Assembly: GCA_023362775.1 (NCBI GenBank)
Contig: JALMGJ010000017.1
Span: forward strand, 19,851,001 to 19,915,000
Direction of reading: 5' to 3'
Source of the DNA: Charina bottae
Taxonomy: Eukaryota; Chordata; Lepidosauria; Squamata; Charinaidae
Length of the DNA: 64,000 bases
The first letter of the stretch is position 1; each line of letters starts with the position of its first letter. A program made the translations under genes and the position numbers. The notes under the pieces are model-generated. The model was not told the origin of the DNA, searched no databases, and saw only the letters and a program-made list of their open reading frames with translations. Below, piece after piece: positions 1 to 11,232 of this stretch.

Positions 1-94
1 CTAGCTTCCTCACTGCCTGGTTTCAGATGACAAACTTTGCTTCTCCACTCAGGCTTTTGAAGGGCTATTCTGAACCAGCTTACCTTTCAAAGGA

Positions 95-262
95 ATTTTG
101 CTTTAAATTGTTTTATTGTTCTGCTTTATGGCATATTGTTTTATTTATTTTATTAAAATGTTTTATGAAGGTTTGTTTTATTGTTTTTCTGTGCACTGCT
201 TTGGGCTTCTTTGGCTGGAAGAACAATATACAAATAAAATATATAGATAGATAGATAGACCA
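95..262 (+). repeat. LINE 3' tail (CR1/L2-like) with TAGA microsatellite
   Basis: T-rich segment with repeated TTTTATTG motifs, then a TGCACTGCTTTGGGCTTC-like block and an AATATACAAATAAAAT end running into a short (TAGA)n. This is the usual layout of a reptilian LINE 3' UTR on the plus strand. No reading frame is recognisable. The family is inferred from layout, not from an alignment. Confidence 0.45.
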
Positions 263-594
263 AAAGATGATGCATTTGAGAGAAATCAGCAGATTCTTGA
301 ACAGAGAACAGATTTCTGCATGAACACACCTGGGTGAGACACAGCTGAAATCATCTGAATGTGTTTGTTTATTGTATTTATATCTGCTGCAGTACTCACA
401 AGACTCACAAATTGGTTATCTTGATCACTTAAGGCTATGCAATTCTGATGTATTTCTGCATTGCGTCATACATGGCAGCTTAGGCTACCATAAGCTGAGC
501 CCAAGTTTCTAAAATGGCCTCAGCTCCAAGAACAGGAGTAAGCAACCTTTCTCAGATCAAAGCAAGACCTTAATACTTTGAGTGAATAATAAGC

Positions 595-860
595 CATTTT
601 GGCCATCGAGTCCAACATCCTGCTTAGTGCAGAAATTCAAATTAAGAACTCTTGAGAAATGGCTCTGCACCCAGTGAAGGGGGGGTTACCATGTCCCTCC
701 GCAATTTGTTCAGCTGTGAAACTGCTGTTATCATTAAGAAGTTTTTCTTAGTGTTCAAAATAATCTCTCTTCCGGTAACTTAAGATCAATATTCTGTGTC
801 CTGCACTCAAGCATAATAAATGGATCTTGCCTTTCTGTATGACATTCTTTCATGTTGTCT
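595..860 (-). repeat. Decayed CR1 LINE 3' region
   Basis: Read on the plus strand it has the CR1 3'-UTR landmarks in antisense order: GAGTCCAACATCCTGCTTA, a block resembling the 'contracted/expanded' CR1 middle, then AAGAAGTTTTTCTTAGTGTTC. It is strongly diverged. It probably belongs to the same CR1 copy as 1225-1408, with a younger repeat inserted between them. Confidence 0.55.
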
Positions 861-920
861 TTTTTCAAGGAAATTTATACCCAGTACCTTCTATGTCTCC
901 TTTTAAAACTTAAATCCTCC

Positions 921-939
921 TTATTTATTTATCTATCTA

Positions 940-981
<42 letters not shown>
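921..981. repeat. (TCTA)n/(TCTG)n microsatellite
   Basis: Tetranucleotide run that starts as TTTA/TCTA and becomes a pure CTGT array of about ten units. It lies at the 3' edge of the antisense LINE tail that follows, so it probably grew from that tail. Confidence 0.9.
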
Positions 982-984
982 AAT

Positions 985-1215
985 TAATCAATCATATTTA
1001 TATGGCCACCCATCTCACACAAAGCAACTCTGGAGGGCGTACAGCAATTAAATAAAACAGCAAATAAATAAAAACAAGCATTATAAAAATATTATTAAAA
1101 TAAAAATATTATCAAAATTTTTAAAATATACAAACCCCAAGGAGAGAGCAAGAATATCAATCACAGTGGAGCCATCAAAGAATGTCTCTGGTTCCCAAAG
1201 TCCCTCAGGCCAGAC
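985..1215 (-). repeat. LINE 3' end (CR1/L2-group), antisense
   Basis: Contains TTTATATGGCCACCCATCTC, then AAGCAACTCTGGAGGGCGTACAGCAATTAAATAAAAC. The same block recurs at 18990 and 21515, where LINE reverse-transcriptase remnants follow on the minus strand. The copy appears to interrupt an older CR1. Confidence 0.55.
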
Positions 1216-1224
1216 AAAATAACC

Positions 1225-1408
1225 AGGTCTTGATCCATTAAATTGTCCTTATCACCCTTTTCTGAATACACTTCAATTTGTTTGAATCCTTCTTAAGTGT
1301 AAAGCCCAGTATTTAAGGTGGGTCTTATTCCAGTGCAGAACAGAGTGGAACTATTACTAATTATGATGTGGAAGTTATTCTTCTGTTGATGCAGGCAGCC
1401 TCAAATTG
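1225..1408 (-). repeat. Decayed CR1 LINE, more 5' part of the copy at 595-860
   Basis: Antisense CR1 3' region with the recognisable series: a CTTCAATTTG block, AAGCCCAGTATTTAAGGTGGG, CAGTGCAGAACAGAGTGGAAC and GATGCAGGCAGCCTCAAATTG. These correspond to the standard CR1 blocks ('cases', 'partially overlapping', 'dilution' of the consensus cannot be measured here). Diverged, with no frame. A short (GTTT)n at about 1409-1436 follows. Confidence 0.6.
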
Positions 1409-1454
1409 TGTTTGTTTGTTTGTTTGTTTGTTGTTTTGCTGGCAGGTCATAATA

Positions 1455-1788
1455 GCATGGTGGCTCAGTGGGTAAGACGCCAGGCTTGTCGATCGGAAGA
1501 TCGCAAGTCCGGAGGTTCGAATCCCTAGCCCTGCGTGCGGAGTGAGCTCCCGCACTAGCCCCAGCTCTTGCCAACCTAGCAATTCGAAAGCATGCAAATG
1601 CAAGTAGATGAATAGGTACCACTTCGGTGGGTAGGTAACAGCGTTCCGCGCGCGTCATGCGGCCACATGACCGTGGAAGCGTCTTCGGACAACACTAGCG
1701 CTTTGGCTAACAAACGGAGATGAGCACCGGCCCCTAGAGTTGGACACGACTGCACAAATGTGCGGGGGGAACCTTTACCTTTACCTTA
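1455..1788 (+). mobile_element. Sauria-type SINE (tRNA head, BovB-like tail)
   Basis: The tRNA-derived head has box A TGGCTCAGTGGG at 1461-1472 and box B GGTTCGAATCC at 1514-1524. A central block includes CAAGTAGATGAATAGGTACC. The 3' end carries AGAGTTGGACACGACTG at 1736-1752, matching the BovB 3' end with one mismatch, and finishes in ACCTTT repeats. A 7-bp direct repeat, CATAATA, flanks it at 1448-1454 and 1789-1795. This is Pol III-type SINE architecture, not a functional tRNA gene. Confidence 0.88.
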
Positions 1789-1795
1789 CATAATA

Positions 1796-2945
1796 CCAAA
1801 ATCACAAATGAAAAGGACAGTGGGTGGCTGCGAATTCTGGCCCAAAACCACTAGCCAATCCAATAACTAGGCCTTGTGTATTGGGAAACTCATATGCCTA
1901 TTAAAATTCAAATGGATTATCTTGTTCGATTGTTAAAATCAATTTTGCTTTAATTCCAATATTAAGTTCCTCTGTGTCATCTTTGTGTCCTTGGAGATGT
2001 ATATAACTTGTCAATGTGTCATCCACTGACACCAGTTCTGAAGTAATGGAATCCAAAGAAAAATAGCTTGGGAGGCCTAAAAAAAACAAAGACCTTGGGC
2101 GACCAGCTCTATGGAAATTGTGTCCTACAAATAAAGAAGTGTACAGCTTTGACCAGTGTTCTTGAGGTTTGCAAGTTATTTATATTTTTGCATATGATTT
2201 ACCCAGACATACAGGATGGAGGAAAGCCCACTTACAGTAAATCTGTTAAACTCAGCCAGAAGACAAGCGATGGACTATTGACAAATTTGCTTGCCCTGCG
2301 TTTCACGTGCTTTGATTTGCTACTAATATGTATTTCTAGAATATCTGAAAGCTCTGAAAATGGTTTTGTTAGCTAAATTGTTGCACTTTTTTCCTAAATA
2401 ATATATTTAAAATGGTTATTTGTCTGCATTTATAATCACCATAATAAAAAAAAATCTGCTTTTATAACCACAGTCTATTCATCAAGCAATAACTCACAAA
2501 ATGCAAAATGCTGATTATTAACACAGAATCTCGAGGACTGCTGAACATTGGCCTGTGTCAGAGCCTAATCATGGTCTACCTGAACTCTGGTATGTTTTCA
2601 TATTTATTTTTAATCCTGGCATAATTCTATCTTAATTCTTACCCTGCTACATGTTTAGCCTCTTCCCTTGAATGTGGTTTGGTCCTCAGCAGCAAATTGC
2701 ACCATGCTGCTCCCATGACCATCAGGGAAGATTACTTCTTTCTCATTTACAATGAATAAAGACATGTGAGCGGATGAACTGATCCCATTAGATCCCCAAA
2801 GCTAAGTAGGGAAATGTCTCAAATTAATTCCAAAAGTAGAGAATACACAGTTTGCAACAGAAATCAGTTGTTTCAGATAATTTGTATTTCTCATATCTAT
2901 ACATTATATCTCTGCACTGACAAAGCTTTGGGGAAAAGCCACATT
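1796..2945. other. No recognisable feature
   Basis: AT-rich sequence with only short chance frames. No promoter, splice-bounded frame or repeat family was recognised. Confidence 0.5.
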
Positions 2946-2949
2946 GACT

Positions 2950-2997
2950 GTATGTGTGTATGTATGTATGTATGTATGTATGTACAGTATGTATGTG
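2950..2997. repeat. (TATG)n microsatellite
   Basis: Tetranucleotide GTAT/TATG run of about ten units with one ACAG interruption near 2983. Confidence 0.88.
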
Positions 2998-4860
2998 ATT
3001 TTGGATCGTGGTTTAAAGATAGTGGGCTGAAATGGTACCCAAGAAAGAATCTTGAACAATGGTTTCTTGTTGTTCTTTAAATCGCTGTTGGAGTCTTTTT
3101 CCTATTCTGAAGATAGTAAGTCATAGGAATCTTTTTACCATTTGTCATTTATTCGAGTTAACTTCCTCATTTTTAATTTTTAACCTTTCTCCTGCAGGAG
3201 AAATATAAACTCTGCTAAATATGTGAGCAAAAAAGATGAGCTTATATGGCATTCCCACATAGGAATTATATTCCTCTATTTTTGTTGCAAGAGTAGGAAA
3301 TCTTATTTGTTATAGTTTGTTTGTTTGTTTGTTGTTTAAGTACTGTTACCATGTTATTGACATACTGATTGTATTTCTTAAAATTCCATCTAGGCAAATA
3401 AATCCTATCTATGCATTCCAACAGATCAAAAACCAGGAACATGTTATGAGGCTTCAGATACCTTATCACCTTGTATATATTACTTTTCTACAACACTTTG
3501 AATTCCTGTTGAAGAAAGGTAGGAAAGCATCTGGGGAAAAGAAGGGGGATTTGTCTACCACTCCAGATGAGGCTTTAAATGGATAATAAGAAAAGTTGTA
3601 GCATACAGTCAAGATATCCCATCTTTTCAATAATGTGTCACAGTGCAAAGACCATCTGTGATCTCAGCTGATAAAAGAAAAGTGAATAGAGCTGACATAA
3701 CATGAGGGTTTCTGTTCAAAGAGGAAATTGCAGAGGCACAAGAAATATAAGAGGCTTCTTCTCACTTATGGAAATATAGATTTACACATGGATATAAATA
3801 CAAATACATGAAGGGGTACAGAAACTATCCAGTCCACTTTGGGCTTTGGATTTGGTCACTCCTAAATAGTCAATTCTGAATCCAAAGACAGATCTGAAAA
3901 AGGGAGTTCAATTCTATAATGTTCTGGTATCTGAAAAATGCCACTTTTTAAATCCTTCAGCAGAAGGGAATGCAATTTGCAGGCAAATCTGATTTTTCTG
4001 AGGAGATAAAGTTTGATTTAATAGAAATTAGTGCAGGGGGTTGCAAGCTATACCTGGAAAGAGCAGCAGATTCTGTGGAGTGTGAACCCAGGCAGTAAAA
4101 CATCCTGTTTCTACTTACAAAGACAAGTACGCACACATAGATTGGATTTACACAGCATACCTAACCAAGTCAATTAAAAACCTATTGGCCACATTTGTTC
4201 AACATGCTAAGCCTGGTTAATTTTAACCCTTGGTTAGTTTTTTGTGGCCTATTAGGTTAGTTCAATGTATTGTACAACTCCATATAATGAATTAATTTGA
4301 TAACCAAGCATGTGGGCAAATACAACCCACTAGTAGAGTTCCTGCCTCCATCTCTGCTGCCCTCTTTCCTACACCTCTACCAGTGACCAAAGGTGGGGAA
4401 GGATTGTGATCCAGGAGATCTATATCCTGGAATGTACAGTGCTTAGATATGGGATAGTACTTAGGTTTTAAGACAAACAGCAGGATTGAGTTGGCTTTCA
4501 TGACACCTCATCATTTCAAGATTATCTTTTGAATATATGACGCAATATTCATACATTGAATGAGGGTAGGTTAGTTGTATTGCTGGGCAGAATGAGACAA
4601 TTGTTTTAAGTGGCAGATGCTGAGGCCTAATTGTACCTCCTGAATCCTACAACTATTCCTTCACTTGTTGGCTGTGTTGTGTGTCACATGGTGTATCTTG
4701 TGCCCCTAATTATGTGCTTACTTTAAACATTAGATTATGCTGGTGTTGAAGTAAGATTCACTGACCAAAGCTGTTGGCTTAGGAGGGATAGTATCTTGTC
4801 TTTTGCTCTAAACATTCAACTGGTAGCAACAAATGTAGCCTTTAAGAAATAACTGGAACG
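2998..4860. other. No gene; short (GTTT)n at 3317-3338
   Basis: AT-rich unique-looking DNA. The only simple structure is the GTTT run near 3317. The frames of up to 89 codons here lack start context, homology I recognise, or splice signals. Confidence 0.5.
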
Positions 4861-4862
4861 TT

Positions 4863-5005
4863 TAAGAACATACCATCAGTCCTGCTGGACTAGACCAAAG
4901 GTCCATTAAGTTCAATACCCTCTTTTCTATAGTGGCCAATAAGATTCCTCTGGGAAACCCAGACACTGGCCTAAGGATAAGATTATTGAATGATCTTTGG
5001 CAATT
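4863..5005 (-). repeat. Old interspersed repeat, probably a LINE 3' end
   Basis: Plus-strand text AGTCCTGCTGGACTAGACCA, followed by an AGTGGCCAA/GATTCCTCTGGGAA block. The reverse complement of the same blocks appears at 49110-49380, so both are copies of one family in opposite orientation. I recognise the family as common in reptiles but cannot name it securely. Confidence 0.5.
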
Positions 5006-6430
5006 TTTTAGGTGATAGGAAGAGATGAGTGTAGCCATGATCCACACATACAGTAAATGGTTATTCCTAAAATGACTTTAAAAATCATTCTTCAGGAACC
5101 TTTACTGTAGGCTATCCAGTTCATTATACCAATGCCCATTTGGGAAATAAAAACTGTCTCATCCCATCCTCACTTGATGTCAATGAGAGATTTTATTCTG
5201 AAATCAATGGAGGTTTGATTAGCCTCATAAATCACTATCTCTCCACATCTAAAATGCTCTCCACGGGTGCTCTCTCTCTCTCTCTCTTTCTCTCGTTGGG
5301 TGTGTGTGAGTGTATGTGCAACAAAGATAGAAAAAGAGAGAGAACAGTCTAACTGAGCAATTATTCTAGCTGGACTGGCTTTATTTTTTCAAACCAATTA
5401 GAAATTATATTTGCAATGAAATGCTAGAAGTCATTAGTACAATAATGGGGCCTTAGGGTGTTTTTGTAAGGGGAACTATGAAAAAAAAAAGAGTCAATAC
5501 AAGAGTTTCAAAACAAATTTATCGAGCAACCAACAAACACAAATATCATTAGATTTCTCAGCATGGTGTGATTTAAGAAAAAAGCACCTCTGTTTTATTT
5601 TTCATTTCCTGTTTCATTGGCCACGACCGAATGCTCACTACTGAGTCCAAATGCTCCCCTTCTCAAATATTTCAGAAAACTGGTTTCAAACATCATGATA
5701 ATTATTTTATGGAATAGATTTTTTACCTCATTTTCAGGCTCTGCAATATACTATCATAGGAGAGTTTTTTTCCTAGGGCAATTTTTCATAAAGTCTTTTA
5801 GTATGTTTATAAAGTAGGGCACATTCCAAAACAAATGCATTAAAACAGCAGCTGCAAAATCACAACAAATAATAATAATAAATCATTCATTCATTTCATT
5901 TCAGTCACTGCCCAGCAGAAAAGAACATTAAAACTGCAAAATTTTACAGCCCTGCCATACAAAGCAAACTATGCCTATGAGGAAAGTAACTAAAATATTA
6001 GATTAATACTAATAGCACAGAATTATAGAATCATTATAAGTCTAAAATCACAAATAGTTACAAGATTAATTATAATTTATTGAGACAAAGCTATATATAG
6101 GAATATTAACACTGATGTATAAGTTAATTATAGTATAATACAATAATAATGTTTATTATATCTTATGAAGCAACTATAATTTGTATTGCAAGGCAGAGGG
6201 ACTTAGTTACAGTGGCAATGGGTGCACCTTTAGAAGTTCCGAAAGACTAGGTTAGGGACAGATCATCATGGAGGAAATTTACCTATGTAGATTTTATATT
6301 GCAATGCTGTTTTTCTTAGAGTGTCCCGCATGGTTGCAAGGTTCACTTTTTTTGGCACTCTTTCAGCTAGTTCTTACAATGATATGATCAATGCATAATG
6401 CAATGAGAGGTTTTATCAGTTGGCATGTCA
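5006..6430. other. No gene; (CT)n near 5272-5292
   Basis: AT-rich with a CT dinucleotide run near 5272-5292, a poly-A stretch near 5480 and an ATT/AAT-rich patch at 5860-6170. No coding or RNA feature supported. Confidence 0.5.
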
Positions 6431-6434
6431 CAGA

Positions 6435-6572
6435 ACCTGACACTGATTAGGGCTGAGAGGGAGTGACTGGCCCAAGGTCAGCTAGTTGGCTTCTGGGACT
6501 AAGGGAGGACTAGGCCCTGGATCTCGCCTCTCCTAGTCCAGCACTTTAACTACTATACCATGCAGGATCTCT
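6435..6572 (-). repeat. MIR/CORE-type SINE fragment
   Basis: Antisense of the MIR-like core: GAGTGACTGGCCCAAGGTCAG, then a GGATCTCGCCTCTCCTAGTCC segment (degenerate box-B end) and CACTTTAACTACTATACCA (degenerate head). The same family appears at 9215, 24330, 36626 and 37621. Confidence 0.6.
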
Positions 6573-6650
6573 ATATTATACATTATGATATAAAATTATG
6601 ATACATTATATGATATATTATAAAGCAATATATACGTTGTTAAATATATA

Positions 6651-7060
6651 CAGGTAGTCCTCACTTAACCACCACAATTGGGACTGGAATTTCAGTTGCT
6701 AAGCGAAGTGGTCATTAAGCGAATATGACCTGATTTACAACCTGTTTTGCAGCGGCTGTTAAGCGAATCACTGCAGCTGTTAAGCAAACCACATGGTCGT
6801 TAAGTGAATCAAGCGATTCCCCCATTAATTTTGCTTGCCAGAAGCCAGCTGGGAAGGTCGAAAATGGTGATCACGTGACCACGGGACGCTGCAATCGTCA
6901 TAAATGCGAACCAGTTGCCAAGCTCCCAAATCGTGATCACATGACTGTGGGGATGCTGCAATGGTTGTAAGTGTGAGGACTGGTTGTAAGTCAGTTTTCC
7001 CAGCACTGTCGTAAGTCTGAACCATCACTAAACAATTGGTTGTTAAGTGAGTACTACCTG
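6651..7060. mobile_element. Tigger/pogo-like MITE with TA target duplication
   Basis: The ends are inverted repeats: CAGGTAGTCCTCACTTAA at 6651-6668 and its near-perfect inverse ending ACTACCTG at 7060. The element is flanked by TA at 6649-6650 and 7061-7062. The 410-bp interior is built of variants of TTGTAAGT/GTTAAGCGAA motifs in both orientations and has no transposase frame. TA duplication plus the CAGGTAGTCC terminus places it with Tc1/mariner-superfamily elements of the pogo/Tigger type. Confidence 0.82.
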
Positions 7061-7731
7061 TAAGGTGGTAATTATATACTGCCATTAAAAAAAGAAAAAG
7101 AAAATATAATACTATTTGGTGATATAGTGTTTGCATTTTTAATCCTAATACTGTTAATTATATAAAATACATACTGTAGATGTACTGTGATTTACCTATT
7201 GAAAATAATAAGAAACTCAACTGAAGTTTTATTTACAAAAAGGGAACAGTAAGTTTCATTGCTTAGCCTCAGGCCATTACAAAAATAAACTGATTCTATG
7301 CAACAGGAATGAAATGCAGCATCATATGCCAACAAAGCAAATCCTAACATGACCATCTTCAAAAAGAAGCATTAGAAATGCCAAAGAAGATAACTTGATA
7401 TTACTTTGTCCTGTTTGACTTGAAATTAGACTCTCTGAAAAATGGATGAGGATTCTACTATAATAATACGGTTGATAAAATGCTTCATATTTTTTTACTG
7501 ATCCATGCATCCTAAGGTTATAGTTTCTGTTGTAATCTATCACACCATCTGCTTTTATTTACACTCAAAGATTTATCCCTGACTCTGGGTGCCTTTGTTT
7601 ATCATACTTTTTCACAGACTTCCAATTATAGGAACTATTCGCAATCAGTCATGAGCTGGGATTCTCATCCCGCAGGACCACGTCAAGCTAGACAGCTCAT
7701 ATATGAATGGCACCTCTTTGGGAGAATAGTA
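7061..7731. other. No recognisable feature
   Basis: AT-rich spacer between two MITEs with only short chance frames. Confidence 0.5.
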
Positions 7732-7739
7732 CTACAGAT

Positions 7740-7948
7740 CAGTGGTGCACCAAGGGCAGGGCAGTGGGAGCAATGAGGAAGTGCTGCCAAAGGTGGCAAG
7801 TGTGAAGCCAATTGTTGCTGCCAGCTGTTTGGGGGTCAGCGGCATGGTGCGGAATGGAGTTGGAGCTGGTGCTATTTCTGGGGCCTTGTGGTGTGATTTG
7901 GTGAGTGGAGGCAGCCGCCCTGGATGTCAACTTCACTAGGTACCACTG
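7740..7948. mobile_element. hAT-type MITE (CAGTGGTGCACC ends)
   Basis: The 209-bp, relatively GC-rich block begins CAGTGGTGCACC and ends GGTACCACTG. Flanking octamers CTACAGAT (7732-7739) and CTATAGAC (7949-7956) match at 6 of 8 positions, as expected for an aged hAT 8-bp TSD. The termini resemble hAT elements starting CAGTGGCGTACC. The 65-codon frames on both strands are products of the palindromic GC content. Confidence 0.6.
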
Positions 7949-8052
7949 CTATAGACAGTTGTAGTGTGAAGAAATTCTCCAGAAGATATTGTCATACCAA
8001 AATCAGCTAACAATCTTGGTTATGTTATTTAGGATTGTCAGTCCCATTAGGT

Positions 8053-8187
8053 CAGTGTTTCTCAACCTTGGCAACTTTAGGATGTGTGGACTTCAACTCC
8101 CAGAATTCCCCAACCAGCATGGCTGGCTGGGGAATTCTAGGAGTTGAAGTCCACACATCTTAAAGTTGCCAAAGTTGAGAAACACTG
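8053..8187. mobile_element. Palindromic hAT MITE with perfect 8-bp TSD
   Basis: The 135-bp near-perfect palindrome begins CAGTGTTTCTCAACCTTGG and ends in the inverse GAGAAACACTG. It is flanked by CATTAGGT at 8045-8052 and 8188-8195. The CAGTG...TTCTCAACC terminus and octamer TSD are typical of hAT/Charlie-like elements. Further copies lie at 15280-15414 (whole) and 44725-44791 (half). Confidence 0.93.
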
Positions 8188-8195
8188 CATTAGGT

Positions 8196-9210
8196 AGACC
8201 AGACCAAGAAATCCAGTCCCCAAGAAGGCTAAAATTATTTTAATTGAAATTGGCTAGAATAACAAAATCTTGCAAATCTGATTGTGCTGTACCTCTTCCC
8301 CCTTCTTATACTTCAGTGAATTAGGGAGGTGCTCATTAATGCTATCTGTCTACTTTGGAGTTAAGATGTGTTTTACTTGCTTTGGTAACGGAGCTTGTAT
8401 ATCTCTGTCAAGGTCATCTTTCTTACTCTCTACAAGGATTCACCTGGACATCCTATAACTGGGAGAGGAAAATGGCTAATTCAGGAGTGATTGAGAGCAA
8501 ACTATTAACATGTCCAACACAAACTATGAATGGCCATCACAGAACCCTCATGTCTTAGATGGGTAACTGTGTCTTTCAAACAGTGGCTGTAAGCAAGAAG
8601 CATGGTTTGGGGTCACATACAGCTAGTATGATCAACCTATAAAGTTCTATTCCACTGTATGGGATATTGGAACTTATCCAATGGCTCCATAGTAGATACA
8701 CATGCGCCAAGCATCCCCCATTGCAAGATAATCGGGAAGACCCCAATGGCATCTTCCCTTGCAGATTGATGGGTAAGATATCAATAAAAAACTGTTACTC
8801 AGATTCTCATTTAAATGTGACTACAGTCTTGGAATTTCTCCAACTGGGTGGGAAACGTCTTGTGTAACATAAAGCATTCTAAACTCCCTCTTGTGTTAAA
8901 TGTGCATCAGAAAGAGCCCTTCTATACAATGAACATCATTTGCCATTGACTGCTACACTGCCTTTCTGCCATTAGGGTGGTATTGTCTGCATATCTGAGG
9001 TGGTTGATATTTCTCCTGGCAATCTTAACAAATAAAAGCTACACTGCCTAGAGGGTTTCCTTTTCCTGGCTTAATGCACAAGGCTATAGTTTTTGGGCCC
9101 TACCCAAATATAAATTGATCATGCTATTGATCTTTTTTGATTTTTTAAAACTCAGTAACAACAAGCATGTACATGACATATGGTACCTCTTGTGTAATTC
9201 CAAACGATGG
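8196..9210. other. No recognisable feature
   Basis: Unique-looking sequence with no coding, RNA or repeat signal that I can support. Confidence 0.5.
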
Positions 9211-9211
9211 A

Positions 9212-9440
9212 ATATTTTATTTTATTTTATTTATTTCCTGCCTTTCTCCGGAAAACATAAGAAAGCTTATATGAGAATCCCCTTCATTTTATCCCTACAA
9301 CCATCATATGAAGTAGGTTAGACAGAGAGAGAGAGTGACTGACCTAAAGTAACTCAGTGAATTTCCATGGCTAAAGGTAGTCTGGAACCTTGAACCACTC
9401 AGTTTTAGTTCAAAACCTTAACAACTACACTATATTGACT
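9212..9440 (-). repeat. MIR/CORE-type SINE, antisense
   Basis: Starts with a (TTTTA)n run, the antisense of the A-rich 3' tail, followed by CCTGCCTTTCTCCGGAAAAC. Then come a GAAGTAGGTTAGACAGAGAG segment, TGACTGACCTAAAGTAACTC and a degenerate head ending near AACAACTACACTATATTGAC. The order matches the MIR-like family at 36626, inverted. Confidence 0.6.
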
Positions 9441-10016
9441 CAAATAAAGAAAGCCCCCAGGTCCACATGGTTGGGTTAAGGAACCTATTTCAGCCACAGT
9501 AGCTTCAGGTTCAAGCCTGGACATACATGCCTATATTATTTTTTCATTCTGTCCTGAAAAATCTCCCTCATTTCTACCACCTCTGCTGATACAACTGAGC
9601 CTAAGTTAAAGGCTGTCTGCATGCTATATTTGTGTATGAATCAGGGGCAGAATGAACATGATATTGGACAGGTGTTAATGGTGTTAACCCTTCCTTCACC
9701 CAAATTAACCCTCCCCAAGGTACTTCCCACAATTTCTCATAGTTGGGACCCTGAATTTCTGTACCTACCTTAGTTTACTCTGTGACTGCTAAGGATAGGA
9801 GACCTGCTGTTCATCCCACCATTGTTTCTCCAGGGGTCTGCAGCCTCTCCAACTTCACAGGCTTAAATTCCAAGGGAAAAGCTCCTCAGGAGATTTCTCC
9901 CATTGGCCTTTTCCTGATCAGATAGTGTGGGTGGCTAGGAGGCTGCAGAGTCATGGTAAAACGTATGACATAGTATAATTAGAAGACCAGTATGCTCTGC
10001 CATCCCACAATAAAAA
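9441..10016. other. No recognisable feature
   Basis: Spacer sequence without a supported feature. Confidence 0.5.
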
Positions 10017-10026
10017 GTACTTTGAA

Positions 10027-10490
10027 TTTATTTATTTAGCGTATGGTATACATTGCCAGGGAGTCTACAGTGTTTTTTACACACGGTAGATGTTCTGGTG
10101 CCGGCAGTTGCTAGCTCTCTGTTGCACTGGTGCACCTCAAGGGGGCGAGCTGGCTTTGCATCAGCTGGCCAGCAGCGTTCTTAGGGAAGTCGGCTCATCC
10201 GGGCTTTTTTTCTCCACTGATCCTCTGCCGATTGCATCCAGGCAGATCCAGTGCCGGTTCCTGCTACCCGCATAGAACGCCACCAGTGTTCCCCCCCACC
10301 GAAATGGGGGTACCTATTTATCTACTTGCAGATGGTATGCTTTCGAACTGCTAGGTGGGCAGGAGCTAGGGGCGAAATGACGGGAGCTCACTTCCGTCAT
10401 GCAGAGCTGGGCTCGAACCATTGGAGTGTCAACCATTTCTGGCCAGCAAACTCCAGCGTCATTAAGCCGCTGTGCTACCACGTCCCCTTT
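10027..10490 (-). mobile_element. tRNA-headed SINE with a non-BovB tail
   Basis: Read on the minus strand: a tRNA-like head with a box-B-like GGTTCGAGCCC (antisense near 10410-10420), a TCGAAAGCATACC block, and the AAGTAGATAAATAGGTACC segment shared with the BovB-tailed SINEs. It then diverges into about 240 bp of unrelated sequence ending in TAAATAAATAAA. A perfect 10-bp TSD, GTACTTTGAA, lies at 10017-10026 and 10491-10500. The head and centre are homologous to the SINEs at 1455 and 12380, but there is no GGACACGACTG tail. Confidence 0.8.
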
Positions 10491-10500
10491 GTACTTTGAA

Positions 10501-11100
10501 AAATGGAGGCCAAAGAAATTGTGAACTTCCCTGAGAAGAAGGAGAAAAAGTAGGGGGAAAAGTAGTAGAAAAATGATTTTGGAAATGAATTGCTTTCTCA
10601 AGGCTGCTCTACAAATAAAAATATTTGTAAACACTAATATATAAAATGGCTTACAACATACATATAACAATATTATTAAAATGGGTCATTCCCTTTTGGT
10701 GTACGCTAACTAATTCAGGAAGTGTCTGAATTAAGATAGCCTTCCATTTTTTAATAAAACAGTCAAACCAGTATACGTATGAAAACCAATGTTCTTGTAT
10801 CTATCCATTTAGTTTAATTACCACAGATAAAAGTGTTGGTCTATTAAGCACAAAGGGGAATATTCACAAGGAACATGAACATTCTTAAAACATTTTATAT
10901 GTATTTACTTCTGATGTAGATAACGAAAAGGTTCTCACAAAGACAAAATGAGGCACATAAATTATTTTCATCTTCTAAAATAGCTATAAACTGGTCGTCT
11001 GGTATACTGTGCAAAGCTGAATGAAGCTGAGAATGGCTGTTGTGATCTATAGTGGAAAAATATATTGTGGTCTTCCAGGGTGAAATCTTAAAAGTTTTAA
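10501..11100. other. No recognisable feature
   Basis: AT-rich spacer with no supported feature. Confidence 0.5.
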
Positions 11101-11105
11101 AATGT

Positions 11106-11232
11106 TATAAATCTATTTATTTATTTATTAATTATTTAAATTTGTATTACTGCCCATCTCCCCCAAACGGGGGACTCTGGGCGGTTCATAATAAAACTCT
11201 GGGCGGTTCACAATAAAATAAATAAAATTAAT
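11106..11232 (-). repeat. LINE 3' end with (TTTA)n, antisense
   Basis: A (TTTA)n run followed by TTACTGCCCATCTCCCCCAA, GGGGGACTCTGGGCGGTTCA and an AATAAAA block. The GGGCGGTTCA motif is duplicated locally. The same block recurs at 55020-55105. It is a short 3'-truncated-type LINE end with no frame. Confidence 0.6.

Noticed and set aside
1461..1524. Possible tRNA gene (A and B boxes)
   Set aside because: Box spacing and the downstream SINE body, BovB tail and TSD show a tRNA-derived SINE. The same applies near 10410, 12640 and 37630.
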